Assembly (NCBI RefSeq): GCF_019924045.1
Contig: NZ_JAHXBN010000019.1
Location: forward strand, 1 to 11,479
Length of the DNA stretch: 11,479 bases
Reading direction: 5' to 3'
Origin: Dyadobacter fermentans
GTDB lineage: Bacteria; Bacteroidota; Bacteroidia; Cytophagales; Spirosomataceae
Each line of letters begins with the position of its first letter. Within the stretch, counting starts at the first letter, position 1. The translations under genes and the position numbers were made by a program. Under the pieces are notes generated by a model, which searched no databases, was not told the origin of the DNA, and saw nothing but the letters and a program-made list of their open reading frames with translations. Shown one piece after another: positions 1 through 7,800 of this stretch.

Positions 1-106
1 CATCACTCTCGCTCAGTGATGTCAAGCCACTTTCAGGTGGCGTACTTTGCCCAGGAATTTTTGGCGACCTTTGCTCAGGAACGCTGGCGTACTTTCGCAG
101 GAATAT
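1..106 (-). mobile_element. Putative end of an IS21-family insertion sequence (partial)
   Basis: Three imperfect tandem copies of a 22-24 bp unit occupy 38-61, 62-84 and 85-106. Read on the minus strand, each has TTCCTG, then a GCAAAG-like core, then CGCCA. IS21-family elements are known for multiple terminal repeats just inside their ends, and the sequence of these copies resembles Bacteroidota members from memory. Inside them lie two small inverted repeats: GCCAC/GTGGC around 26-41, and a perfect 7-bp pair CATCACT/AGTGATG at 1-7 and 15-21. The outer boundary is uncertain. It may be at 99, where the minus strand begins TGCGAAAG, or a few bases further out, near 106-110. No istA or istB coding sequence is inside the window, so the family call rests on the end alone. 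Confidence 0.55.
38..106 (-). repeat. Three tandem 22-24 bp imperfect repeats
   Basis: The copies are at 38-61, 62-84 and 85-106. On the minus strand all three share TTCCTG and a terminal CGCCA, and differ mainly in the 2-3 bases between them and in the leading bases. The copy nearest the CHU_C gene lacks one base in the middle (TGCGAAAG against TGAGCAAAG and TGGGCAAAG). Spacing is head-to-tail with no unique spacer, which rules out a CRISPR array and fits transposase-binding repeats at an IS end. Confidence 0.7.
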
Positions 107-631
107 CTACGATTCGTCCAACGTACCTTCTTTACTGGCCTGAATCGGGTAAAAGCACCCAATTTTTGTCCGAAATATTTCGGCTCCGTTCCCGCATATG
201 ATGGCACATGCGCGCCCCTCGACAATGTGCTTGTTCGCCTGCATGTCGTCCACGCGCATTTTGTACCGGAAAGCGCCCTTATACCGCGATCCGTCGGGCC
301 GTAACCCATCCCATCCGTACTCCTGCACAGGCATTTTAGAATTGAAATAGGGCTTTTGGTACAGCATCGTATCTCCCTCAGCACTGTATACGGCAAAGCC
401 CCAGATGTCGGTGACGACATCATTTACAACAGGGAAGAAATAATCATTTAGACCGTCTTTGTTGGGAGTGAATACGTTTGGGACGTAGATCCGCTTCTTT
501 TCGTAGGAGAATTCGACGGGTTGGGTGCCGCAGCAGGATTCGTATTCTTTGAATGGACTATCTGAATCAGGTTGACCAGAGGACACGCTCAGAATACCGC
601 AGAAAAGAAACAGCAATAAAAGATTTTCCAT
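107..631 (-). CDS. Exported CHU_C (gliding motility-associated C-terminal) domain protein
   Basis: The 174-residue protein starts at ATG 631. Residues 1-19 form a signal peptide with a leucine-rich core ending near VSSGQ. The rest is almost entirely one CHU_C-type domain: IYVPNVFTPNKDGLND at about 48-63, then a WDGLRPDGSRYKGAFRYKM stretch at about 107-125. In large Bacteroidota surface proteins this domain is usually a C-terminal module linked to type IX secretion or surface attachment; here it stands alone, as in many short paralogs. Cysteines lie at 33, 34, 142, 146 and 159. The gene follows the repeat lipoprotein by 42 bp, so the two may be co-transcribed. The stop at 107-109 lies at the edge of the putative IS21-like end, so the C-terminus may be cut short or rewritten by insertion. 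The CHU_C call is firm; the biological role is unknown. Confidence 0.85.
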   Translation of the reverse strand: MENLLLLFLFCGILSVSSGQPDSDSPFKEYESCCGTQPVEFSYEKKRIYVPNVFTPNKDGLNDYFFPVVNDVVTDIWGFAVYSAEGDTMLYQKPYFNSKMPVQEYGWDGLRPDGSRYKGAFRYKMRVDDMQANKHIVEGRACAIICGNGAEIFRTKIGCFYPIQASKEGTLDES

Positions 632-673
632 GGAAGTGTATGTTTTTTTATGATAGATTTGAGAGCACCTGAA

Positions 674-2038
674 TTACTTAATTTTGATAATCCAGAAATC
701 CAGAGAGCCGTTTGTGCCAGATTTTTTCTGGCTCGATTTGGGTGAAGCACTTCTGCCTGCAAGTAAATATCCGCTTTCCGTGGCGGGAATTATGGTCATT
801 AGACGGTCGAGACTATTGCCTCCGAAAGACTTGTCCCAAAGTTTGTTCCCATCAGAATCGATATTGATAAGCCAAAAATCCGAGTCGCCAGTATTGCCAA
901 GGGGAAGTGAGGTTTTGCTGCCAGAATTGCCTGAATTGCTGTATCCACCTACCAGGAATCCCCCATTATAGGAAATTGGATTACAGTCCGGAACATCGTC
1001 TAAGGTTCCTCCGAACGTTTTATCCCATAGCTTTCTACCCTTTTCATCAGTTCTGACTATCCAATAATCCATAAAGCCGTTGGTAATGTCTGTAACATCC
1101 CCTGGTGGCGAAGAGTCGGTGTCAGTTATGCCCACGAAAATATGGCCGCTGTTTTGTGAGTTAGCAATACCCGATATAGATTCCTCCTTGTAACCTCCGA
1201 AGGCGCTGTCCCAAATTTTATGGCCATTGGCGTCGATTTTAATGGCCCAAAAATCCGAACCTCCGTTTGTTTCTTGGGATTTGTCTCCGGATGATGTTGA
1301 GCTGCTATTACCAGCGAGCAAAAACGCTTTGTCGTTCGTCGGTATAATTTTCCACAAAGTCTCCCAGCCAGCCCCTCCGAAAACCTTATCCCAAATTTTT
1401 TCGCCAGATGCATTTATTTTTACAACCCAAAAGTCACTTGATCCGATTGTCGTTCCAGTCTCCGGAATGATAGTATTTCCGGCCAATAAAAATCCACCAT
1501 CCTCGGTAGCGACGGCGCCTCTTAAATAATCATTAGCCTCCATTCCAAAGCTCTTTTCCCAAACTTTGCTGCCATTATCGTCAATTTTCACAACCCAGTA
1601 GTCATAGTCGGGCTTGGCACTGCTACCCGTGGTCTTGTTTCCGGATGGTCCGGAATTGCTATAACCTCCGACTAAATAGCCTCCATCTAAGGTTTTTACC
1701 ATGCATTTTAAGACATCACTCCTGAATCCACCAAAAGTCTTGTCCCAGACTTTATTTCCGCTTGCATCTATCCTAATAATCCAGTAATCCCCGCCTCCAA
1801 AATGATCCTGAGATTTGTCGCCGGAAATATTTGAGAAACTATCTCCACCCAACAGATATCCACCATCTGCCGTCGGTATAATTGCGGAAAATTCTTCTGA
1901 TCCCTCCCCGCCAAAGCTTTTATCCCAGACTACATCGCCTTGAATTGTTTCAGTTGCCGAAGTTTGGACGGGATTGTCGCAACTATAAAAAGGTGCCAAT
2001 ATTACAATTCCAAAAGTTAAATGAAAGTATTTTTTCAT
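674..2038 (-). CDS. Seven-repeat beta-propeller-like surface lipoprotein
   Basis: The 454-residue protein starts at ATG 2038 with a Lys-Lys n-region and a hydrophobic core leading to FYSC at residues 17-20. This is a loose lipobox, so lipidation at Cys20 is likely but not certain. From about residue 36 to the end there are seven repeats of about 60 residues, each with a [VIL]W-[DE]-[KS]-x-FG motif (usually WDKSFGG or WDKTFGG), a DGGYLLGG-like strand, a Ser/Gly-rich loop and a DFWIIKIDxxGxK strand. Seven such units suggest a closed seven-bladed propeller. Similar repeats are common in Bacteroidota secreted proteins; no catalytic residues are evident, so binding or scaffolding is inferred. No separate type IX C-terminal sorting domain is visible, because the last repeat ends at the stop. 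No good promoter is seen upstream. The CHU_C gene follows after 42 bp. Confidence 0.85.
   Translation of the reverse strand: MKKYFHLTFGIVILAPFYSCDNPVQTSATETIQGDVVWDKSFGGEGSEEFSAIIPTADGGYLLGGDSFSNISGDKSQDHFGGGDYWIIRIDASGNKVWDKTFGGFRSDVLKCMVKTLDGGYLVGGYSNSGPSGNKTTGSSAKPDYDYWVVKIDDNGSKVWEKSFGMEANDYLRGAVATEDGGFLLAGNTIIPETGTTIGSSDFWVVKINASGEKIWDKVFGGAGWETLWKIIPTNDKAFLLAGNSSSTSSGDKSQETNGGSDFWAIKIDANGHKIWDSAFGGYKEESISGIANSQNSGHIFVGITDTDSSPPGDVTDITNGFMDYWIVRTDEKGRKLWDKTFGGTLDDVPDCNPISYNGGFLVGGYSNSGNSGSKTSLPLGNTGDSDFWLINIDSDGNKLWDKSFGGNSLDRLMTIIPATESGYLLAGRSASPKSSQKKSGTNGSLDFWIIKIK
677..1933 (-). repeat. Seven ~60-codon repeats encoding WDKxFGG / DFWIIKID units
   Basis: Reading the protein, repeats open at VVWDKSFGG, VWDKTFGG, VWEKSFG, IWDKVFGG, IWDSAFGG, LWDKTFGG and LWDKSFGG. 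Each is preceded by a D[YF]W-[IVAL]-[VIK] strand and an [DN]xxGxK turn. The third (WEKSFG) and fifth (WDSAFGG) units are the most diverged. The DNA copies have drifted, so these are old protein repeats rather than recent tandem DNA duplications. Confidence 0.85.
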
Positions 2039-2099
2039 AACGGAATTAAAGATTAAAATAGATGGTGTTATTCAATTCGTTTTAATTATCAGGCATCTA

Positions 2100-2531
2100 C
2101 TAGTTCGCCAATACCAGAATCACAACCAGATTTACTCCCAAACCTATCCCCCAATTCGACCAAACCTTTCGCTGTTTTATTTTCTTTGCCTTTTTGGTGT
2201 ATGCTTTATAGTATACAGTTTGCTTAAACAATTCTTCGTTAGGGTAGCCCAGGTTTTCAATTTTAGGATTGGTAGCAGAGCATAGGATTGCTGGAATAAG
2301 GCCGATTGCCGGCGAAAGCAGGCTGGTTAGTAGTGTGCCCGCTGCCGCACCCTTGTATCGTTTATAATGATGAGCAGCGTCGATCTAGCCTTTGATATTT
2401 AAATCTTCGGCTTTACTGATTGTGTAGAGATGCGGTTGATTTTGTTCAGTCGCAATAGAATCGGAAGCGGCCTGTCCGAAGCTCTGAAAGGCTGAAAAAA
2501 TAATCAGAATGAGTGAAATCGTATTTTTCAT
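2100..2531 (-). pseudogene. Small secreted/membrane protein gene interrupted by one in-frame amber codon
   Basis: From ATG 2531 one frame runs 143 sense-length codons to a TAG at 2100-2102, broken only by TAG at 2385-2387 (codon 49). The first part has a signal peptide (MKNTISLILIIF...FGQ, about residues 1-20) and ends DLNIKG. The same frame resumes at once as IDAAHHYKRYKGAAAG, then a hydrophobic segment (TLLTSLLSPAIGLIPAIL), a polar stretch with NPKIENLGYPNEEL and KKAKKIKQRKVWSNWG, and a C-terminal hydrophobic segment (LGVNLVVILVLAN). No frameshift is needed to join the halves. The downstream part resembles a small Bacteroidota hypothetical family from memory, function unknown. A single C-to-T change of CAG would create the stop, so this looks like a recent nonsense mutation or a sequencing error. 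No start codon lies just after the stop to rescue the second half. Confidence 0.75.
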
Positions 2532-2706
2532 GACAATAGTGGTATAGTGTTATTTATATTTATGGATGAACAAAAAGGGGAGTTTGTTTTTTTGAAATAT
2601 TAATACTGACAAAAATGAAACTTGACAAAGTTCATGCATTTGATATTCGATTTCAAAAATTTATTATCAAAGTGACATGATGAGTGTCCGATCGGGAAGT
2701 TCACAG

Positions 2707-3732
2707 TTATTTTATAAGACTAACCGGTATTGAATATCCCTTTTTATAGTTGATTTTGAATCGATAAATTGGGACTATATCAATCTGCTTTGGGCCTCCA
2801 ATTCGAATCGCCAAATCCCCTGACCCCGTTGTTCCGATTCTCCCACCTCCTGGAAAATAGTACGGAGAAAAGGTAGTTGGTTGGTCATAGAAATACCCCG
2901 GGCGATCATAGTAGAAATCAAATCCGCGTTTGACTATTTCAAAATATTCTCCGGACGGCGTAACTTTTAGTATTCGATTACCGTCGGATACCGCGTAGAT
3001 ACCCGTGGGGTTTAATTTCACCTTTCTCTTTTTGCCTTTGTATGTTCTGTCTACCTCTACGACATCCTTTTCGGTAACGGTGATAAATATATCAGTGCTG
3101 ATATCGGGCTGGTTCATTTTAAAATGTTCGTAATCCTTGTAAATACCGGAAGCAGGTTTGCTTGCAACGTACATAGGGATGTTAAGCTTTTCCAGGCTAT
3201 CCAAGTGATTCAGTCCGGCCCTAGAGACAAATGCGCTATCTGGCGTTGCTTTTATGGTCTGTTTATCAGCGAGATCCGATATTTCACAGAATAGTTCGTT
3301 TATCCGGCCAAAGGGATCGCCGTTTAGTTGGTAAATTGAATCGATTGAACAAACCGGCGCATAGGTGTCTTTGCTGGTTTGAGAGTATAATCTCAGTGAC
3401 AATATCAGCTTTGCCGGGTTGGACCCACAGTTTAGAAAGAAGTTTTCCAGGATTAGAACGCGTTCTTTATCTTGATCAGCAGACTGACTCGCGAAGAAAA
3501 TGCCAACGCTATCGGCAAGAGCGCCTTTAAATCTAACGTTAGCCAAACCAGAATACCCTTTGATAGGCATGTATCCCAGAAACTGGGGATTAGTCCGCCG
3601 GTCAATCGAGATGATGCTACTTCGCGCCTGCTTGTTACCGCAAGTGAAATCAAAGCTTAGGTATTGGTCTTGTCCGAAGGAGCAATGCGCATGGGCTATC
3701 ACCAACAGAATCAGATAAATGCTGTATTTCAC
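2707..3732 (-). CDS. Secreted protein of unknown function
   Basis: The 341-residue protein uses a GTG start at 3732. No upstream ATG fits, and the GTG is followed at once by a good signal peptide (KYSIYLILLVIAHAHCSFGQ), probably cut by signal peptidase I after about residue 20. Cysteines at 31, 102, 128 and 149 in the mature part could form disulfides. The middle is mixed alpha/beta. Residues about 228-270 hold a basic KGKKRKVKLNPTGIYAVSDG stretch and a VTPSGEYFEIVKRG segment. The stretch at about 270-295 is rich in Tyr, Phe and Pro, and is followed by a Gly-rich turn near 295-312. No family is recognised. It is separated by 299 bp from the small lipoprotein-like genes upstream and by 175 bp from the broken gene downstream, so it is probably its own transcription unit. 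Confidence 0.8.
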   Translation of the reverse strand: MKYSIYLILLVIAHAHCSFGQDQYLSFDFTCGNKQARSSIISIDRRTNPQFLGYMPIKGYSGLANVRFKGALADSVGIFFASQSADQDKERVLILENFFLNCGSNPAKLILSLRLYSQTSKDTYAPVCSIDSIYQLNGDPFGRINELFCEISDLADKQTIKATPDSAFVSRAGLNHLDSLEKLNIPMYVASKPASGIYKDYEHFKMNQPDISTDIFITVTEKDVVEVDRTYKGKKRKVKLNPTGIYAVSDGNRILKVTPSGEYFEIVKRGFDFYYDRPGYFYDQPTTFSPYYFPGGGRIGTTGSGDLAIRIGGPKQIDIVPIYRFKINYKKGYSIPVSLIK

Positions 3733-4031
3733 GCTGAAAGATTTTAGGGTTGCTACTCTATTTATTTAGGCTATTTTATATTTAAATTTATTAAGCTTCA
3801 TTACGCCAAGAGCATCTTGTATTTTCACTTTGTTCAGATGCTATGATGCCCGCAGTGTAATTGGTTCACTTAAATGCCACGGGCTTGGAACTGTTGATTT
3901 CGACCGAACAGGCCCATTCCCGAAAAACATTCCGTCAGGCGTTCGTTGAATTGGGTTCTTATCCTATCGCAAGGCGTGTTTTCATGGAAGTATTGATGCC
4001 TATGTTTTGCGCATTGCGAGATACTATTTGC
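3733..4031 (-). other. 299-bp intergenic spacer
   Basis: I see no credible gene. The minus strand is broken by stops in all frames. A 68-codon open frame on the plus strand (3861-4067, TTG start) has no recognisable motif or signal peptide and runs into the 3' end of the gene at 4032. No strong terminator hairpin follows the gene ending at 4032. The 3770-3800 part is very AT-rich and carries the weak promoter candidate for the downstream gene. Confidence 0.5.
3783..3809 (-). promoter_or_regulatory. Weak Bacteroidota-type promoter candidate for the 341-aa secreted protein
   Basis: On the minus strand a TTG (3807-3809) is followed after 16 bases by TAAATTTA (3783-3790). The -7 element matches the Bacteroidota consensus TAnnTTTG except for the final G. 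The spacer is shorter than the usual 17-23 bases. It sits about 50 bp before the GTG start at 3732, a sensible distance, but AT-rich sequence makes chance matches easy. Confidence 0.3.
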
Positions 4032-4451
4032 CTACTTGTAAGTTATTGTGAAATTATCTCGTTTTAGGTCATTCAAAGTAAATACGTGACGTTTCAGCAC
4101 CTTGCTTTTTATCTCTATGGAGTCGCAATCATAAAATCCTCCCCTTTGATAAAAATGGTGTGGATCAATGAAATAGATCTCCTCCGATTTTCCGTTGGAG
4201 AGCCTATTTTCCCAGCAAGTTCTAAATCCACCCCAGTCCAACTTTGAATTAGGTAGTAAAACCTCTCCGTCTAAGCCACACTGTGTTAGATTATTATGAG
4301 TTAGATTGTAAAATTTTAGGGCAAAAATTATAGAATCCGATGATGCATTTTCGATTACAATACCGTGATGACAATCAGGACCTTCACGATGACAGGTGCT
4401 AGCCATCGATAGGATCGTAAGTAATGATAACAGGAATGGTTTGGATTTCAT
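4032..4451 (-). CDS. Small Cys-rich exported protein or lipoprotein, paralog 2 (candidate immunity/partner protein)
   Basis: I choose ATG 4451 (139 aa) because it begins directly with a signal sequence, MKSKPFLLSLLTIL. The in-frame ATG at 4478 would overlap the preceding gene and add only polar residues. The signal ends MASTC (Cys20), a non-canonical lipobox because Thr precedes Cys, so lipidation is possible but signal peptidase I cleavage cannot be excluded. The mature protein opens CHREGPDCHHGIVIEN. Later come a TCWENRLSNGK segment, IDPHHF, GFYDCDSIEIKSKVLK, and a C-terminal TLNDLKRDNFTITYK. It aligns over its whole length with the next gene upstream (4468-4878), 16 bp away. No family is recognised. 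The position behind an RHS toxin-like gene and the duplication suggest, but do not show, an immunity role. Confidence 0.8.
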   Translation of the reverse strand: MKSKPFLLSLLTILSMASTCHREGPDCHHGIVIENASSDSIIFALKFYNLTHNNLTQCGLDGEVLLPNSKLDWGGFRTCWENRLSNGKSEEIYFIDPHHFYQRGGFYDCDSIEIKSKVLKRHVFTLNDLKRDNFTITYK

Positions 4452-4467
4452 GGAGGCATTTCGGTGA

Positions 4468-4878
4468 CTAGTTATCATAGATTATTATAAAATTATTTTT
4501 CTTTAGATCATCGAGGGTGAGCTCGTAATGCTTCAATACTTTGTTTTTGATCGGTATCGAATCACAATCGTAGAAACCGACGCCTGAAATAAATTTTCTT
4601 GGGTCAATTACGTACATTTCGGCAGTTTTTCCGTTTCCTAGTTCTTGCTCCCAACAGTATCTTGGTAAGTCTAAAGTAGCCTCTTCGTTAGGGGCCGCGT
4701 TGGAATAAAAAACCAAGGTGCAGAAACCACTGCCGTTGCTTCCTTTAAGAGCATAAATTATGGTGTCACTTGAGCTGTTTTTGAAAATAATGTTATGGTG
4801 GCAGCTCGGCCCCTCGCGATGGCAAGTACTCGCGAAGAGAACAATTGTGCTTATTAATAGAAATAATTTCAGTTTCAT
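4468..4878 (-). CDS. Small Cys-rich exported protein or lipoprotein, paralog 1 (candidate immunity/partner protein)
   Basis: ATG 4878 (136 aa) is preferred to ATG 4914, which would overlap the RHS gene and put twelve polar residues before the signal sequence MKLKLFLLISTIVLF. The signal ends FASTC, with the same unusual Thr before Cys as its neighbour. The mature part shares with the paralog CHREGPxCHH, SSDxII-ALK, CWE-L-NGK, IDP, GFYDCDSI-IK-KVLK and TL-DLK--NF. The shared cysteines suggest a conserved disulfide pattern or, for the N-terminal CH...CHH cluster, metal binding; both are inference. Only 13 bp separate it from the RHS stop, so it is probably translated from the same transcript. 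Codons differ widely between the paralogs, so the duplication is not recent. Function unknown. Confidence 0.8.
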   Translation of the reverse strand: MKLKLFLLISTIVLFASTCHREGPSCHHNIIFKNSSSDTIIYALKGSNGSGFCTLVFYSNAAPNEEATLDLPRYCWEQELGNGKTAEMYVIDPRKFISGVGFYDCDSIPIKNKVLKHYELTLDDLKKNNFIIIYDN

Positions 4879-4891
4879 AGTATTTTGCTGG

Positions 4892-7800
4892 TTATCTATT
4901 GTATCTCCATGCATTAATTAGCCCATGCACAACGGGATCTACCATTCCAGGGTTGAGCATAGAAAAGTAGTCCCAAAAATTTGCCTTTACATGTAAACCT
5001 TCGAGGCGACTTACATTTAGCCCGCTTGCGTAGTCTACATATTGTAACCGCATGTTTGAACCATCAAAGTTTAGAGGATTTCGACGGAAGTCCCAGCCAA
5101 GATTCGCCTGTGGAGTGTCAGAGGTCCAATCATCCCTACTCGCGCCATCATTCTGAAAACCCGCTATATTCTTATTGAAGTAGAGAAATGCCCGTCGATT
5201 AGCGTCTTGTTCTACCGGGTGGAAGTCGTGCTCCCCACTGCTTAACACACTTGTTATTCCTACTCTTGGATAATAGGCTGGCCCCATGGATTGGCTTTGG
5301 ATATAATGGCCGTACTCATGCTGAAAAAGTGGATTGTTTGCATCGGGTGCTATGCTCGCATCACCTATAATGTAGTTTCCTTGTGTAAGGCCGCCCCAAT
5401 CTCCTGAAGTCCTTATAACTGTTGCTCCGTATTTGTAATCCACAGAATTTACATTGCCAAAAATAGTGTTTACCACATGTGCTGCGGACTGACCGCCGAG
5501 GACCTGAGGCGCTTGCCAGGTAAATCGAGATACTAATTCCCAAAACCTCTTTTTGTTACTTTTGTTCGGATCGGTCTGAAACAACCCGGTCCAGATTCGG
5601 CCCTCCATTTTTACTCTATGTGTCGCTTCGGCAAAAGCTCCTTTTAGCCCGCCTGTTTTAAGAAGTCCATGCCAAAAGCCCATCAGGCCTGATACGAGAA
5701 ATTGCCCACTAGGATCCGTATATCTCAACGGATTATTCATCACATAACTATACCTGTTATAACTCTGCGTCGAATACGGCCTCTGAACAAAATTGTCAGG
5801 ACTCAGCACCCTCCCCACCACCGGATCATACATCCGTCCATTTAAATTGATCAAATTGAAATTGGTCAAATGCTCGTGGCCCGTGAACCCGCGGTAGAGG
5901 TAGCTGGTCGGTGCGGGTATACTGGTATAATCCCAGTTAGCGGGGTGGCGCAACCGGCCCCAGGCGTCGAAGTTCTGGTCGAGGATGACGGTGCCGTTGG
6001 AGGCGGTCAATGTCAGCAGGGAGCCCAGGTGGTCGGTGTAGGTGTAGTAATATTGGTCTGTGCCGTTCTCACGGATCACAATGGCCGAGAGCCCGGCTGG
6101 CGTGTGGATGTAATGCAGGTGTTTGTCAGGCACGCCGGTGGTAATGTCCTTCTCGTAGTTCCCGAAATAGTAATGCGTGTTAATCAGGGCGCCATTCTTT
6201 TTCATGACGCCTTTGATGCGCTGGTAACCGGCGTCGTAGGTGTAGGTGAGCTCGTAAGGTTGGCCCGAGCCGTTTTCGGTAATCTTTTCGGGCTGGTTAA
6301 AAGCCGTGTAGGTAATGTCCTGCGTGAGCAAGGGCAATGCGGTGGTAGGCGCGATGATGCCCGCGAGCGCGTTGAGTTTGGCAGGATGGTAGCTGAATTG
6401 CTGCCCGGCGTCGGTTTTCGATGCAATGTTGCCGGAAGGTTCGTAGGTGAGCGTCTGTGCGGGCTTACCTGCCACCGTGGCCGTAAGCAGGCGACTGAGG
6501 TTGTCGTAGGTGAAGCTCTCTTCCTTGTTCTTAATGTAATCTTTTCGCTTGGTCAGGTTCCCTTTGGGATAGTCCCAGGTCAGTTCCAGGTTTTGAACGC
6601 CTGCTGTGGAAAATAGCTTTGGGATACCATAATCGTAGTTGATAATTGATGATTTGCCGTTGCCCAAGGAATATGCAGTGTTCTGGCCCAGCCCGTTCAT
6701 ACCCGTATTTGTGTAAAGGGTTACCGAACTATTAGTGTTTTTGATGGTCGTCGGATAGCCGTTAGCATCATAGGCATGATTGGTGCCAAATCCGGAAGGG
6801 TACAGCACCGATGCAATATCCCCGTAATTATTGTAAGTATAGGTGGTTGTATAAGGACTGCCGTCTATGGTTTCCTTGATCGTCAGCATTCGCCCGTACG
6901 CGTCGTAGGTGTATTCTTCCAGGTTCCCGGCAAAACCAGTCACTTTTTCAATCTGGTTGATCCCATTCCCGGAAGCCCGGTATTGGTAAGTTGTTGCGGG
7001 TTCACCTGCTTTTGTTCTACTGAGGATCCTCCCGGCCACATCGTAAGTCAGTGTGTAGGTTGCCCCGTTGGCATTGGTTTGGCTGACCAGTTCTCCCAAC
7101 GAATTGTAATCATACGAGGTGGTGCCGGCATTGGCGTCGGTCAGCTGGGTTTGGCGGCCGTAGGCGTCGTATTGATTGGCGGCAATGGTAACAACGCCAT
7201 TTTTAACGTCCTTGATCCCGCCATGGCTGAAATAGGTGTATACCAATGTACCCCCATCGTCGGTCGAATTGGTTACTTTTCCGCTGGCATCCGTCTTTTG
7301 GGAGCTCGTGCCTGTTGGGGTAACTGTGGTAGTGGTAAGTTCCCCGCTGGCATAGGAATAACTGATTGTTTTGGTACCCAACGCGCCGCTATTGATGTTA
7401 TTAGGTCTGTTGTATTGGTCGTATTGGGTAGTGGTAGTGATATATGTTTCGCCTGCTTTATATGGCTGGGTATTAGAAATAATATTACCCTTGGCGTCAT
7501 ACGCCTGAACTTGTGTGATCGGCTGGTTGCCAAAACCTTCGGTTTCTTTTTTGATCTCGCGGCCCAGCAGATCGTACCATATTTTGACATTAGGCTTACC
7601 GGGATGTGAAACCAGGCTGTACCATACCGCGCCGTTGGTCAGGTCCCATCCGTAGCTTTGTGTAATATTATATGCAACAGGTGCCGGTGGTGCGGTAACC
7701 GTAGGTCTTCCGAATACGTCATATTGATAAGTAGTAATTAGTCCGTCGATGCCCGTCGAAGTCAACGGCTTGCCCCACCTGGAATCATAGGTAGCGCTGG

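Noticed and set aside
38..106. Short repeats considered as a CRISPR array
   Set aside because: The units are contiguous without unique spacers and vary in sequence; they fit IS terminal repeats better.
22..423. 133-codon minus-strand frame overlapping the CHU_C gene
   Set aside because: It is out of frame with the CHU_C gene on the same strand, Arg/Thr-rich with no motif, and runs into the IS-like repeats.
2385..2387. Amber codon considered as programmed recoding (pyrrolysine or readthrough)
   Set aside because: No downstream stem-loop typical of recoding was seen, the family has no known reason for it, and a single C-to-T mutation explains it more simply.
3861..4067. 68-codon plus-strand frame in the spacer, considered as a transposase remnant
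   Set aside because: TTG start, no recognisable transposase or other motif in this or neighbouring frames, and its end overlaps a real gene on the other strand.
5870..6616. 248-codon open frame on the plus strand, inside the RHS gene
   Set aside because: It lies antisense to the YD-repeat part of the RHS gene, whose protein motifs are unmistakable. It is low-complexity, rich in Val, Gly and Arg, with no motif, as expected for the shadow of a repetitive GC-richer gene.
6776..7609. 277-codon open frame on the plus strand, inside the RHS gene
   Set aside because: Antisense to clear YD repeats. The protein is Gly/Val/Ile-rich with no family signature; repeats on the coding strand keep the opposite strand open by chance.
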